Source: Aporhodopirellula aestuarii
Lineage (GTDB): Bacteria; Planctomycetota; Planctomycetia; Pirellulales; Pirellulaceae
Length of the DNA stretch: 64,000 nucleotides
Assembly: GCF_023701485.1 (NCBI RefSeq)
Contig: NZ_JAMQBK010000011.1
Coordinates: 1 to 64,000 of the forward strand
Direction: 5' to 3'
Positions 8,975 through 17,604 of the stretch are shown one piece after another; position 1 is the stretch's first letter; each line of letters starts with the position of its first letter. The notes under the pieces are model-generated. The model worked only from the letters and a program-made list of their open reading frames with translations. It made no database searches and had not been told where the DNA came from. Made by a program: the position numbers and the translations under genes.

Positions 8975-10549
8975 TCAATCAACATTTCCGTCGAGATCCA
9001 CCGCTTTGGTCCCCTTCAAAACCGCCGAAGCGTCGGTGGCAGCCGCGTTGGGGTGATGTTGTTCCTCGGTGGTCACGATTTCAAATGACCACGCATACTC
9101 ACCGGAACCTAGGTCAGCCGGCGGAGTGATTCGCAAACCGGCGTCGGTCATTGTCCAGGTCACTTCGTCGCTCGAGCCGAGCAGTTTCACAGATTGGACT
9201 TGATCGGCACCCCAACCTGCCGTGGCGTTGATCGTGAACGGGTTTGTCGGTTTCTGAAGTGCGATGGCGTAGAGGTTCTTGCCTTTCGTCGTGAATGCGA
9301 GGTGGGCTTCTTTTTGCTCGTTTACCTTCCAGTAGCGCGAACCATAGATGGCATCCCCGTTGACATTGAGCCATTTCCCCATCGCATGCAGACGCTCGAC
9401 CTGAGGTTCGGGGATCGTGCCGTCCGCTTTGGGACCGATGTTGACCAGGAAGTTACCGTTGCGGCTGATGACTTCGATCATCTCATGGATGACGCTTTCA
9501 ACAGTCTTGTATTTGTCGCCTTCGAGATAACCGAAGGAGGTGCCAAATGTCGTGCAGCTTTGCCATTTCGGGCCGATCACTTTGAGTTTCAAGTTGTCTT
9601 TTTCCAGACAACCGACGCCATCGGGCCAGTTGCGGTTGCCGCCCTTGTTGTTGCAGTACACCGCTTGCCCTCGTGCGGCACCATCATTCATGAAGTCCGT
9701 GATCATCAGACGGCACTGATCGTAGAAATATTGCACTTCCGGTTTTGCTTTTCCTTGAAGCACTTTGTTTCCGTCACGCGTCCAGATGGGCACATCATCG
9801 ATCCACAAAAAGTCGGGCTGATACTTGGCTTGGATCTCTTTCCAACGAGCCACATAGTCGTCCACGAACTCCTTGTCGATTCCAAACGGACCATACAGAG
9901 ACGCCGCTTCCGGGACCCGTTCGATCTCCTTGGCAATATCCGTCTGGGGCTCGGCGTCGACCACATATAGCTTTTTGGCGAAGAATGATGCGTGACGCTC
10001 ACGATGATAAGACGGGGCATATTTAAGTCCCCGCTTACGAAGGGCTTTGCCCAAGTCACCGACGAGGTCGCGTTTCGGCCCTTTGTCCACCGCATTCCAC
10101 GGGGTCAATTCCGAATCCCAGTTGGCCCAGCCATCGTGGTGTTCGGCGGTCATCACGACATATTTGGCGCCGACTTCTTCAAAGAGAGTCGCCCATGCGT
10201 CTGGATCCCAGTTCTCGGCTTTGAACTCAGGGATGATGTCCTTGTATCCGAACTCAGGTGGCGTCGCCCCCCATCGCTGCTGCATGTAGGGATAGTAATG
10301 AGCCGAGTCGGCATAGAACATCTTGGGCACATGCTCTGAGTAACCGCGGCCGCCCTTGCGGTAGCCGATCACGCTGTATGGCCCCCAGTGAATGAAAATG
10401 CCGATCTTTCCATCGTCAAACCATGCCGGTACCGGCATCTTCTGAAGCGATTCCCAAGAGCCGTCGTACGGTTTGGGGTCTTCAGCCTGACTCGGCGAGG
10501 TGAACACGAGCAACGCTCCGATGACGGTTGCGATAAACGTGGTTTTCAT
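8975..10549 (-). CDS. GH29 alpha-L-fucosidase 1 (secreted)
   Basis: About 524 residues. GH29 enzymes cleave terminal alpha-L-fucose with retention. Signal peptide 1-22, then GIFIHWGPYSV (about 50-60), MTAEHHDGW (133-141), and FLWIDDVP with Asp251 at the expected nucleophile position; NGNFLVNIGPKADGTIPE marks the end of the catalytic barrel, followed by a beta-sandwich. Residues are counted from the ATG at 10549; a second in-frame ATG at 10561 would add four. The substrate region differs from the other three GH29 enzymes here (no KHHDGF, a WANW instead), so it likely prefers another linkage or chain context. Lies upstream of the zinc dehydrogenase on the same strand but separated by more than 450 bases. 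Confidence 0.92.
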   Translation of the reverse strand: MKTTFIATVIGALLVFTSPSQAEDPKPYDGSWESLQKMPVPAWFDDGKIGIFIHWGPYSVIGYRKGGRGYSEHVPKMFYADSAHYYPYMQQRWGATPPEFGYKDIIPEFKAENWDPDAWATLFEEVGAKYVVMTAEHHDGWANWDSELTPWNAVDKGPKRDLVGDLGKALRKRGLKYAPSYHRERHASFFAKKLYVVDAEPQTDIAKEIERVPEAASLYGPFGIDKEFVDDYVARWKEIQAKYQPDFLWIDDVPIWTRDGNKVLQGKAKPEVQYFYDQCRLMITDFMNDGAARGQAVYCNNKGGNRNWPDGVGCLEKDNLKLKVIGPKWQSCTTFGTSFGYLEGDKYKTVESVIHEMIEVISRNGNFLVNIGPKADGTIPEPQVERLHAMGKWLNVNGDAIYGSRYWKVNEQKEAHLAFTTKGKNLYAIALQKPTNPFTINATAGWGADQVQSVKLLGSSDEVTWTMTDAGLRITPPADLGSGEYAWSFEIVTTEEQHHPNAAATDASAVLKGTKAVDLDGNVD

Positions 10550-10895
10550 TGCTATTTTCATTTTTGGATTCGTCGGTTGATGGGAAAAGACACTTTCACG
10601 GGCATCCGCGTAGGATCTTTAGATCGATGGGCGGCAATGGCTTCCAGCCTTTGACAATCCATCAATTGAAATTGTTTTGTCAGGCCAACGGCCAGTTCGT
10701 CTTTTGGGGATCAGTCTCAAACGTATGGGGTATCGATTTCAAATTTGTGTCGTTGGCAAACGGTTCAAGACTCACCGTGGAACGGTAGCTTCACGCGGTG
10801 CCTGGCTTGACCTTGAATATAGCTAGCAACCTCTCCAGGCTTCGAATGGCTGATAACGAAATCGCAGTACCCGGTTTGTCGTGAGAGAAAAACGT
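10550..10895. other. Gene-free stretch
   Basis: Upstream region of GH29 fucosidase 1 and 3' flank of the next sulfatase. I see no gene, repeat or clear promoter in it. Confidence 0.4.
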
Positions 10896-12386
10896 TCAAC
10901 TTTCGCTCGGATCCGCACTGTCATTCGCAAAGCGATTAAAGAGTTCTTCGGTCTTTTTTCGAAGCTCAGCGAGGATGCCGGAGTACTCGGGATTGTTGAC
11001 CAAGTTGTTCTTCTCCAGCGGATCGTTTTCCAAGTCGTATAACTCTTCAATCACGGGCGAGTGCTCGTTGTAAACGAAGTATTTAAAGCGTTTCGTCCGG
11101 ACTCCTCGGCTGCGATACGATTTGTTCTCAGCAATCAATTTGTTGTTTGTCTTGTCGAGCTGCTCCACTTTCTTGAGTCGTGCAGTGAACATGGCCTGCA
11201 GGAACAGGTTTTCCATGAAGACGGTGTCTCGCCACTGCGACATATCCTGCGTTTGATTCAAAATTCCAGTGAAGTCACGTCCCTGCATGCTCGCAGGGAT
11301 TTCCACATTTGCGAGTGAAAGGATCGTTGGTGCGAAATCGGTGGTGGAAATCATTGCCGATTCACGGCGGCCTCGCTTCTGTTTTGCGACCCGACCGTCA
11401 AATACGATCAACGGAGCCTTTACGGATTCATCGTAGAGCAAAGCCTTGTCGTAGAGACCATGCGACCCATGGAATCTTCCGTTGTCGCTCGTGTAGATCA
11501 CGATCGTGTTATTCAAGACACGCATCTCTTCTAGTTTTTCGATCAGTCGGCCGACCTGTTGATCGACTGTGTATCCTTGCGTCGCAAAGCGTCTCGCGAG
11601 TTTCTGATAAAGCTCGGGTGTTGAGGTGCGGCCGCGATGGAGCGGAACGCCGCGAGCATTTTCTTTGACGACTTTGGGCAGACTCTCGTTATCGCCTTCG
11701 ACCCAGTTTCCTGGCACCGAGAAGACTTTGTCTTTGAAAATCTCAACATGCGGTCCATACATGTCGCTGTCACGATCGTTCTTAACCGCGTCGAAACTGA
11801 CCGAGAGGCAGAAAGGTCGATCTTCCGGTTGCGTGTCGAGGAAGTGAATCATGGCGTCACCTTTCTTGATGGTGCGCTCTTTGGGATCCCGGTCAGCTCG
11901 AAAAATGTTTTGCAGGACGGCATCGTCTTTTGGATATCTCGCTGCTCCTACCGCGTAGTAGTCGAAATAGTTCTCCATCTTGAAGCCTCCCGCGGTGTAG
12001 ATACCGAACTTTCCAATGAAGCCCGTGCGGTAGCCCGCTCTTTTGAGTCTCGCAGGATAGGTGTCGTCGAAATCCGCAGGAGTCAATTTCACGTCAAAGG
12101 GATAGGTGAAGCCGGATTGGTGACTCGCGAAGTAGCGGCCGGTCATGACCGTTGCGCGGCTGGGCGCGCAGATCGCAACGGCGTGAAAAGCGTTATCAAA
12201 AATGACGCCTTCTTGGGCAAGCTTGTCGATGTTTTCAGTTTGGAACTCAGGACGTCCGTAACAACCGAACGTGTCCCAACGCTGGTCGTCGGTCATCAAA
12301 TAGACGATGTTCGGTTTGTCATTGTCCGCATAGGCGGTCACAACGGAGATGAGGAAGAGACCGAACACGAGAAGAAGTGTTTTCAT
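10896..12386 (-). CDS. Secreted S1 sulfatase (C-A-P-S-R type)
   Basis: About 496 residues. Signal peptide MKTLLLVFGLFLISVVTAYA, then KPNIVYLMTDDQRWDTFGCY, Cys73 in C-A-P-S-R, a later IYTSDNGRFHGSHGLYDKAL and an RTKRFKYFVYNEH region typical of sulfatases close to iduronate/choline-type families. ATG at 12386 is chosen since it gives a clean signal peptide; an ATG at 12398 adds four residues, and the open frame upstream to 12776 covers repeat DNA and is not coding. Its DDQRWDTFGCYG head separates it from the other sulfatases here, so a different sulfate position is likely. Confidence 0.92.
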   Translation of the reverse strand: MKTLLLVFGLFLISVVTAYADNDKPNIVYLMTDDQRWDTFGCYGRPEFQTENIDKLAQEGVIFDNAFHAVAICAPSRATVMTGRYFASHQSGFTYPFDVKLTPADFDDTYPARLKRAGYRTGFIGKFGIYTAGGFKMENYFDYYAVGAARYPKDDAVLQNIFRADRDPKERTIKKGDAMIHFLDTQPEDRPFCLSVSFDAVKNDRDSDMYGPHVEIFKDKVFSVPGNWVEGDNESLPKVVKENARGVPLHRGRTSTPELYQKLARRFATQGYTVDQQVGRLIEKLEEMRVLNNTIVIYTSDNGRFHGSHGLYDKALLYDESVKAPLIVFDGRVAKQKRGRRESAMISTTDFAPTILSLANVEIPASMQGRDFTGILNQTQDMSQWRDTVFMENLFLQAMFTARLKKVEQLDKTNNKLIAENKSYRSRGVRTKRFKYFVYNEHSPVIEELYDLENDPLEKNNLVNNPEYSGILAELRKKTEELFNRFANDSADPSES

Positions 12387-12506
12387 GGTTGCTGTCATCA
12401 AATTGGGGCCGTGCTCAATATTGGATTGGGGAGTAGCTGGACAGCGCCACTTTCTGGCAGACGTATCGGAGTTTTCGACGTTCACGTAGCGGAGCCTCTC
12501 CGGGGC

Positions 12507-12617
12507 TGTGAATCTATTCGCCAGAGGCGAAGCAATGTGGTCGTTTGCTCCGCAAACGAAGCTTACGGGAACGCTCGTTCGCGGAGCGAACGGCCACACT
12601 AATAACTTCACAGTCTG
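12507..12617. repeat. MITE-like element C, copy 3
   Basis: The best preserved copy: left edge TGTGAATCTATTCGCCAGAG, arm TCGTTTGCTCCGCAAACGAA, facing arm CTCGTTCGCGGAGCGAACGG, right edge AATAACTTCACAGTCTGC. Edges TGTGAA and TTCACA are themselves inverted. Lies in the promoter region of the sulfatase that starts at 12386. Confidence 0.78.
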
Positions 12618-12779
12618 CTCGGGGCTCCCAAAGCGGGTAACGCCCGCAATTCTCGGTCTCGGAAAGACCGAGCTACGTGAGAAGTGGCGATGTCCAATTA
12701 GCCACGGCGTTGTTTGCATGTTTGGTACACCGGATGAGCCAAGGGTGAGGCGTTCGTCCCTGCTGGGGCCGGTCATCGT

Positions 12780-13547
12780 TTAGAGCTCTTGGTCGTTATA
12801 GATCTTCAAGTGATAAGTCCCGTCGTCTTGTTGTGCGACCATCCACATCCCGGTGCTGTTGAGGCCTCTCTTAATCGCTGGTTCTTTCCCGAGAAGGAGC
12901 TTGAGCAGAGAGACCCCGGAACTATTGTGCCCGACCAGCAAAATCGACTTGTCTGTTCCGCCAAATCGCTCTTCGATGAGTTTGATCGCATGCAGCGAAG
13001 CGTGCTTGGTGTAGGCGACCTTCAGATTCTCGTCACTACCTTTTGGGGCCGACTTGTAATCATTGGGTGAGTCTTCTCGAAGTACCAAATTGCCCTTTTC
13101 ATCGTCGGGTACGTCGATCGGGTCGCCGAGGTTTATTATCTCAATCTCTAGGTCGGGAATGTCTTCGGAGAGAATCGTGACCATGCCCGGGCCTTCTCTG
13201 AGTTCAGGCCAGACTTCGGCAGACTGCTGCGTCGCTCTGAGATAGGGCAAGATCGTATTACGGGCTCGCCAAATGCTGCTGCAAGCGATGAAGTCGAACT
13301 TGTAATCTTGCAGTTTCTTGGTCGCGGCAATCACCTCTTTCTTGCCACGGGGAGTGAATTCATTCGGATTGCCGACATAGGACGGCCATTCGGATTGGGG
13401 GATGGCTTTCTCTTCCCACTCCTTCTTCACATTGTGCCCGCCCTCGGCGTGCCGCATGTAATAGATTTTGAGTTCTGCATGCGCTGGGATCGAAAACGCA
13501 AGCTGAATGATGATTGCAAACGCTGCGAGTAACGCGGGATGTCTCAT
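12780..13547 (-). CDS. Exported histidine phosphatase family protein
   Basis: About 255 residues with a signal peptide (MRHPALLAAFAIIIQLAFS, cut after AHA) and then the histidine phosphatase core: YYMRHAEGGHN carries the RH motif whose His is phosphorylated, Arg in SSIWRARNT fits the second arginine, and LLVGHNSSGVSLL supplies the late catalytic His. The ATG at 13547 is preferred over a TTG at 13580 because it starts the signal peptide. Most relatives are cytoplasmic; export next to sulfatases and fucosidases suggests dephosphorylation of an external substrate or of a phosphorylated breakdown product, but the substrate is unknown. Confidence 0.85.
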   Translation of the reverse strand: MRHPALLAAFAIIIQLAFSIPAHAELKIYYMRHAEGGHNVKKEWEEKAIPQSEWPSYVGNPNEFTPRGKKEVIAATKKLQDYKFDFIACSSIWRARNTILPYLRATQQSAEVWPELREGPGMVTILSEDIPDLEIEIINLGDPIDVPDDEKGNLVLREDSPNDYKSAPKGSDENLKVAYTKHASLHAIKLIEERFGGTDKSILLVGHNSSGVSLLKLLLGKEPAIKRGLNSTGMWMVAQQDDGTYHLKIYNDQEL

Positions 13548-13687
13548 TGGACGCTCATTGATGTCGGTGGGTGGGGCCAAGCGAGTAATTGGTTTCGTGA
13601 ACCGACGCTTGTTGAATGGATGCCTCGTTTGCGATCACCGAAGCGATCGCAAAAGGGCTGGTTACTGCGCATCACTGGCAGGAAGTC

Positions 13688-15133
13688 CTAGTTGCCGATC
13701 ACAGCCTTCGGTAATTCAAAGTTCCCCGCGTTTGCACGGTTACTGATCTTGGAGTGACGCTTGCTCCGCGTAGTGTACCAATGATACGTGCCCGTCGCAT
13801 TCTGATCGGCCACGATCGGCGTCTCATATTCCACGGCGATCACCGTGTTGCGTTGGTCCGGCGCGGTTGCCGGTACTGCGATTTTGGTGACATGCCCGTT
13901 GGCGTCGTAGGTCATAGGCAGGGCCGTACGTTTTGGATCTGCTAGGAAATAGGCTTTGGCTGGCTTGCCGACGATGCCGTTAAACTCGATGCCTTCCGGT
14001 TTCCACTCCAGAACGTGTAGAAACAATGTCTGGTCCTTTAGAGTCATCGCGCCCCACCAGAAATCGAAGTCCACGGGGGAGTAGTTTGTCGCGTAGATCG
14101 CTTCACCGTTGACATCCATCCATTGACCAACTTCTTTGAGACGCTCGATCTCTTCAGGAAGCAAGTTGCCCTGCGAGTCGGGACCTACGTTGAGCAAGAG
14201 GTTTACACCTCGGGCAGCACATAGCGCTAAAAACTCGATGATGTCTTTAGAGCTTTTCCAGTGGTCATCGTTCCGGTCGTAGCCCCAATTGTGACGCATC
14301 GTCATGCACGTCTCGGTGTCTTGCGTCATCCGCTCGCTCGGAAGCATCCGATCTGGAAGTGACTCGAAGTCTGCGTACTTGCGATTGTTCTCTGGGACCC
14401 GGCGGCTGTAGAGGCGACTGCAAATGACCGCGTTTGGCTGCAACTCGCGAACCCGTGCACCTTGCTGATCGGCTTCGATCACGTTGTTGCCGCCGACATC
14501 AAACCACAAGACCGCCATCTCGCCGTAGTTGGAGAGTAACTCATCGAGATTTTTTTCGACGAGCTCGAGGTATTCGTCGTTACTCATCGTTCCTGGTTTC
14601 CTTTGGAACGAACGATGGTACCAGTCTTTGAACTGCGAATAGTAGACGCCGAACTTCAAACCTTGCTTGGCGCACTCTTCAGAGAGTTCCTTGATGATGT
14701 CGCGTTTGAACGGCGTGGCGTCCATCACGTTGTAGTCCGTGGCGTCGGTATCAAACAAGCAAAAACCATCGTGGTGCTTGGACGTGATGACCATGTATTT
14801 CATTCCCGCCGCCTTGGCGATCGACACCCATTCTTTCGCATCAAATTCCGTCGGATTGAACTGCGGTGCCAGTGTGCTGCGATACTCCTGCCCCGGGATC
14901 TTGACGCTGTTCATCAACCATTCCGCGCTGGCACCGCCCTGTTCTTTCCCGTAATCCTTGCCCTCCCATTCGCCTCCGGCGATCGAATAGAGCCCCCAGT
15001 GGATGAACATGCCGAAGCGGGCGTCACGCCACCACTCCATGTGGGAATCGTCAGTGGATTGCGAGAATGCCGATACAGGCATGAGCGTCAAGAACACGAT
15101 CAGCACGCATTGGGTTGTTTTTCTTGCGTTCAT
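13688..15133 (-). CDS. GH29 alpha-L-fucosidase 2 (secreted)
   Basis: About 481 residues with signal peptide 1-25, EWWRDARFGMFIHWGLYSI, VITSKHHDGFCLF (115-127), YYSQFKDW (164-171) and VLWFDVGG with Asp212 as the expected nucleophile; LLLNVGPDSQGNLLPEEIER closes the barrel. The start is the ATG at 15133; a TTG at 15160 lies upstream. It is of the common KHHDGF type, like fucosidases 3 and 4 here and unlike fucosidase 1. It removes terminal alpha-L-fucose, likely from oligosaccharides already desulfated by the neighbouring sulfatases. Confidence 0.93.
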   Translation of the reverse strand: MNARKTTQCVLIVFLTLMPVSAFSQSTDDSHMEWWRDARFGMFIHWGLYSIAGGEWEGKDYGKEQGGASAEWLMNSVKIPGQEYRSTLAPQFNPTEFDAKEWVSIAKAAGMKYMVITSKHHDGFCLFDTDATDYNVMDATPFKRDIIKELSEECAKQGLKFGVYYSQFKDWYHRSFQRKPGTMSNDEYLELVEKNLDELLSNYGEMAVLWFDVGGNNVIEADQQGARVRELQPNAVICSRLYSRRVPENNRKYADFESLPDRMLPSERMTQDTETCMTMRHNWGYDRNDDHWKSSKDIIEFLALCAARGVNLLLNVGPDSQGNLLPEEIERLKEVGQWMDVNGEAIYATNYSPVDFDFWWGAMTLKDQTLFLHVLEWKPEGIEFNGIVGKPAKAYFLADPKRTALPMTYDANGHVTKIAVPATAPDQRNTVIAVEYETPIVADQNATGTYHWYTTRSKRHSKISNRANAGNFELPKAVIGN

Positions 15134-15654
15134 AATGTTCGCTGGTTTGAGGTTGTCCAAGAGTTTGATGAATGTTTCTGATACTTCGTGCTTCCCGACG
15201 GATGCTGATTGCTGCGGTCAGAAATGGGGGCGTGTAATGGTTTTCACGAAGGTCCAAAAAAATGTGGAAAGCTATTCCGAACCGCGACAAAGCACCTCAC
15301 CCAACAGACTTTGTCGAAGTCAGAGTCAGGTACCTCGCACCCGTTCGCATCGACTGCATCGTGGATCATGACTTGGTCGCTCGGCTCGTCCCCATGGACC
15401 TTCCATGGGCGAGTCCGGTCGACGCCTATGCCATTTATTTTGGAATTACGCCGGTGGGTAGGCTGGCGAGAGCGACATTATGGTCGACAGAAACCGCCGC
15501 GGAGTAATGAACTGCGACATGTCGATGACGAAATGCGTTATTTCCCAAAAGTGACGCGGCGGAGGTGTGCGGGAGAGCGGCGAAGGCGATGTCGGCGGTC
15601 GTTTATTGACTCCGAAGGCAGGTATTGCTTCATCGAAGTCGCGGGCGTTTTCGC
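15134..15654. other. Gene-free stretch
   Basis: Upstream region of GH29 fucosidase 2. Short open frames (for example 15262-15507 on the plus strand) have no recognisable motif or start context. No repeat of the families seen elsewhere is found. Confidence 0.4.
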
Positions 15655-17064
15655 CTAGCCCTTTTCGTTGGGGTTAATCAGTCCGTGAGGCCGCTGATCT
15701 GAACCTTGGATATGGACATCGCCAATCTCGGCGCGGATGCGGTCGGCTTGTTTCATCAATTCAGTCACCACTTCGGGATGCTGTGAAACGACGTTCTGTG
15801 TTTCGCTGATGTCACTTTCGAGGTTGAACAACAGCGGTTGATTCAGCGAGAGATAGGGTTTGCGAACACTGTCTCCCTTTTTGGCCCAGTACGGCTGATC
15901 GGCTTTGGTGCGGGGCAAATGAAGTTTCCACTTGCCTTTGCGGACGGCCTGTAAGTTCAAACCGTTGTAGTAGTAAAACCACTCGTGCGGACTTTGGTCG
16001 GTTTCGCCTGTTAAGAGATCGATGATGTTCTTTCCGTCAATCGTTCGGTCGCTCGGCGGCGCGACTCCTGCCACGTGACAAAAGAGCGGCAACAAATCCA
16101 TGCTGGTGATCAAAGCGTCCGAGACTTGCACGGCCGGGATTTTACCGGGCCAACGAAAGATTCCAGGCACGCGATGACCGCCTTCCATGGTGACGTACTT
16201 GCCTCCAGTCAACGGCTCTGCCGATCCGTCTCGGGCCGGTCCGTTATCGGACATCAGAACGATCAACGTATTTTCCGCGATCCCCGATTCCTCTACCGCG
16301 GCCCGTACCCGTCCGACGCTGTGGTCGAGTTCCGCGATGAAGGCACCGTAGGCAGCCGCCCGTCCTTTATCGGCTGGGTTCTTGAACGGTTTGCTGGGTA
16401 GAATCGGAGAATGGGCAATGTGATGTGAGAAGTAGATGAAGAATGGCTCTCGTCGATCACCCTTGATAAACTCGACGACTTCATCGGTGTACAGCTTCGT
16501 CACTTTCTCGAAATCGACATGGGCTTCTTCCACCTCGCGGTTCCGGTAAAGCGTGTCGGCATCAGCAACCGTGTCGGAGTAGTTGCTGTGAAGCCCCAAG
16601 TATTCGTCGAAACCGGCGTCGAGTGGATGGGAGCCTTCGACGTGAAACCCGAGGTGCCATTTGCCGACCATTTTGTTGTAGTACCCGGCGGATTTGAGAA
16701 GTTCCGCGATGGTCAACTCGTCGGGAGCGATCCCGTATTGTTCGTACTTAGGAGTGTTGTGCCTGGAAATGGGATGCCCGCAGCGCATCGGGTATCGTCC
16801 GGTCATCAGTGCGGCGCGCGAAGGCCCGCAGACGTTCGCGGCGACAAGACAATCGGTCGAGCGAAAACCGTCACGTGCTAAACGGTCGATCTCCGGGGTC
16901 TTTCGATTCGAGCCATAGCAACCTAGATCCCCATATCCGACGTCGTCAACGAAGAGGAGAATTATGTTCGGCTTTTGAGACGGCTGCTCCGCCCACGCCA
17001 AATTCGCCCCAAAGAGAGTCATGCATGCGGCCGCCAACGCGAGTATTTGATGACAACGTTTCAT
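15655..17064 (-). CDS. Secreted S1 sulfatase (C-G-P-S-R type)
   Basis: 469 residues. Signal peptide about 1-26, KPNIILLFVDDVGYGDLGCY, Cys79 in C-G-P-S-R, MVGKWHLGFH, YFSHHIAHSPILPS, LMSDNGPARDG and GGHRVPGIFRWPG. The YYYNGLNLQAVRKGKWKLHL segment is shared with the sulfatase at 62280-63719, so these two are sister enzymes at opposite ends of the locus. ATG at 17064 gives an immediate signal peptide. Expected to act in the periplasm or outside after formylglycine formation. Confidence 0.93.
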   Translation of the reverse strand: MKRCHQILALAAACMTLFGANLAWAEQPSQKPNIILLFVDDVGYGDLGCYGSNRKTPEIDRLARDGFRSTDCLVAANVCGPSRAALMTGRYPMRCGHPISRHNTPKYEQYGIAPDELTIAELLKSAGYYNKMVGKWHLGFHVEGSHPLDAGFDEYLGLHSNYSDTVADADTLYRNREVEEAHVDFEKVTKLYTDEVVEFIKGDRREPFFIYFSHHIAHSPILPSKPFKNPADKGRAAAYGAFIAELDHSVGRVRAAVEESGIAENTLIVLMSDNGPARDGSAEPLTGGKYVTMEGGHRVPGIFRWPGKIPAVQVSDALITSMDLLPLFCHVAGVAPPSDRTIDGKNIIDLLTGETDQSPHEWFYYYNGLNLQAVRKGKWKLHLPRTKADQPYWAKKGDSVRKPYLSLNQPLLFNLESDISETQNVVSQHPEVVTELMKQADRIRAEIGDVHIQGSDQRPHGLINPNEKG

Positions 17065-17604
17065 TCCTGGTACTCTCTTTTCGTCAAGGGGTTCGCGTCG
17101 GCTACAAGTTCAGTGATCCGAGCTTTCTGTCTTGGGGTGAGTAACGGAGTTGACCGCATCGCCTCTTCTCAAGCCCATGCATCGCCCCCTCGGGAACGAT
17201 CGGTTACTGCTCATATTCAAAACAACAATTCAATTATAGACGAGATGCGTTGACGCGCAACGGAGCCCGGTGAGGTGGTTCTGAATTGTCCTGTCCCCGC
17301 GAACATCGCGGTTTACCAAACTTGAACTTTCGGGCTGCTGGAACCGGAGAGCTCGCGCCCTGCCGCTAAGAGAACTCGCGGAACGGCGCGAGCCGTTTGT
17401 TTGACCGCAAGTTTGAACACTGATCGAGTTTGTAGCAGTTTGGCGGCGATCCGCCGGCTGTCGAAAGCAAACAGGAGTTTGGTCATCTCAACTCTCGGAG
17501 TTCTGCCGTCGAGTTAGCGTGAATTGCGTACGCCGCTGGCGATAAATAGGTAGGATTGAGTGCAACGCATGAAGGGTCGACCCGTTTGCTGAAAAGATAA
17601 ACCC
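17065..17604. other. Divergent intergenic region with a REP pair
   Basis: This 540-base stretch separates the minus-strand sulfatase from the plus-strand sensor kinase and must hold both promoters. It contains the B/A hairpin pair at 17343-17396. I see no clear -35/-10 pair, no riboswitch-like fold and no gene. A GAAAAG purine tract before the kinase ATG at 17605 is its likely ribosome site. Confidence 0.5.
17343..17396. repeat. Divergent REP pair, family B (-) and degenerate A (+)
   Basis: B unit ACCGGAGAGCTCGCGCCCTG followed by CCGCTAAG at 17343-17370 on the minus sense, then a decayed A unit (CGCGGAACGGCGCGAGCCG) at 17377-17395. Read in the sense orientation the B stem is AGGGC/GCTCT around loop GCGA. 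Confidence 0.65.

Noticed and set aside
11637-12602. Long plus-strand open frame (321 residues) opposite a sulfatase
   Set aside because: Antisense to a clear sulfatase coding sequence and without family motifs; a shadow of GC-rich codon use.
15209-15658. Open frames in the region upstream of fucosidase 2
   Set aside because: Overlapping frames with no motif, no ribosome site and no similarity to neighbours.
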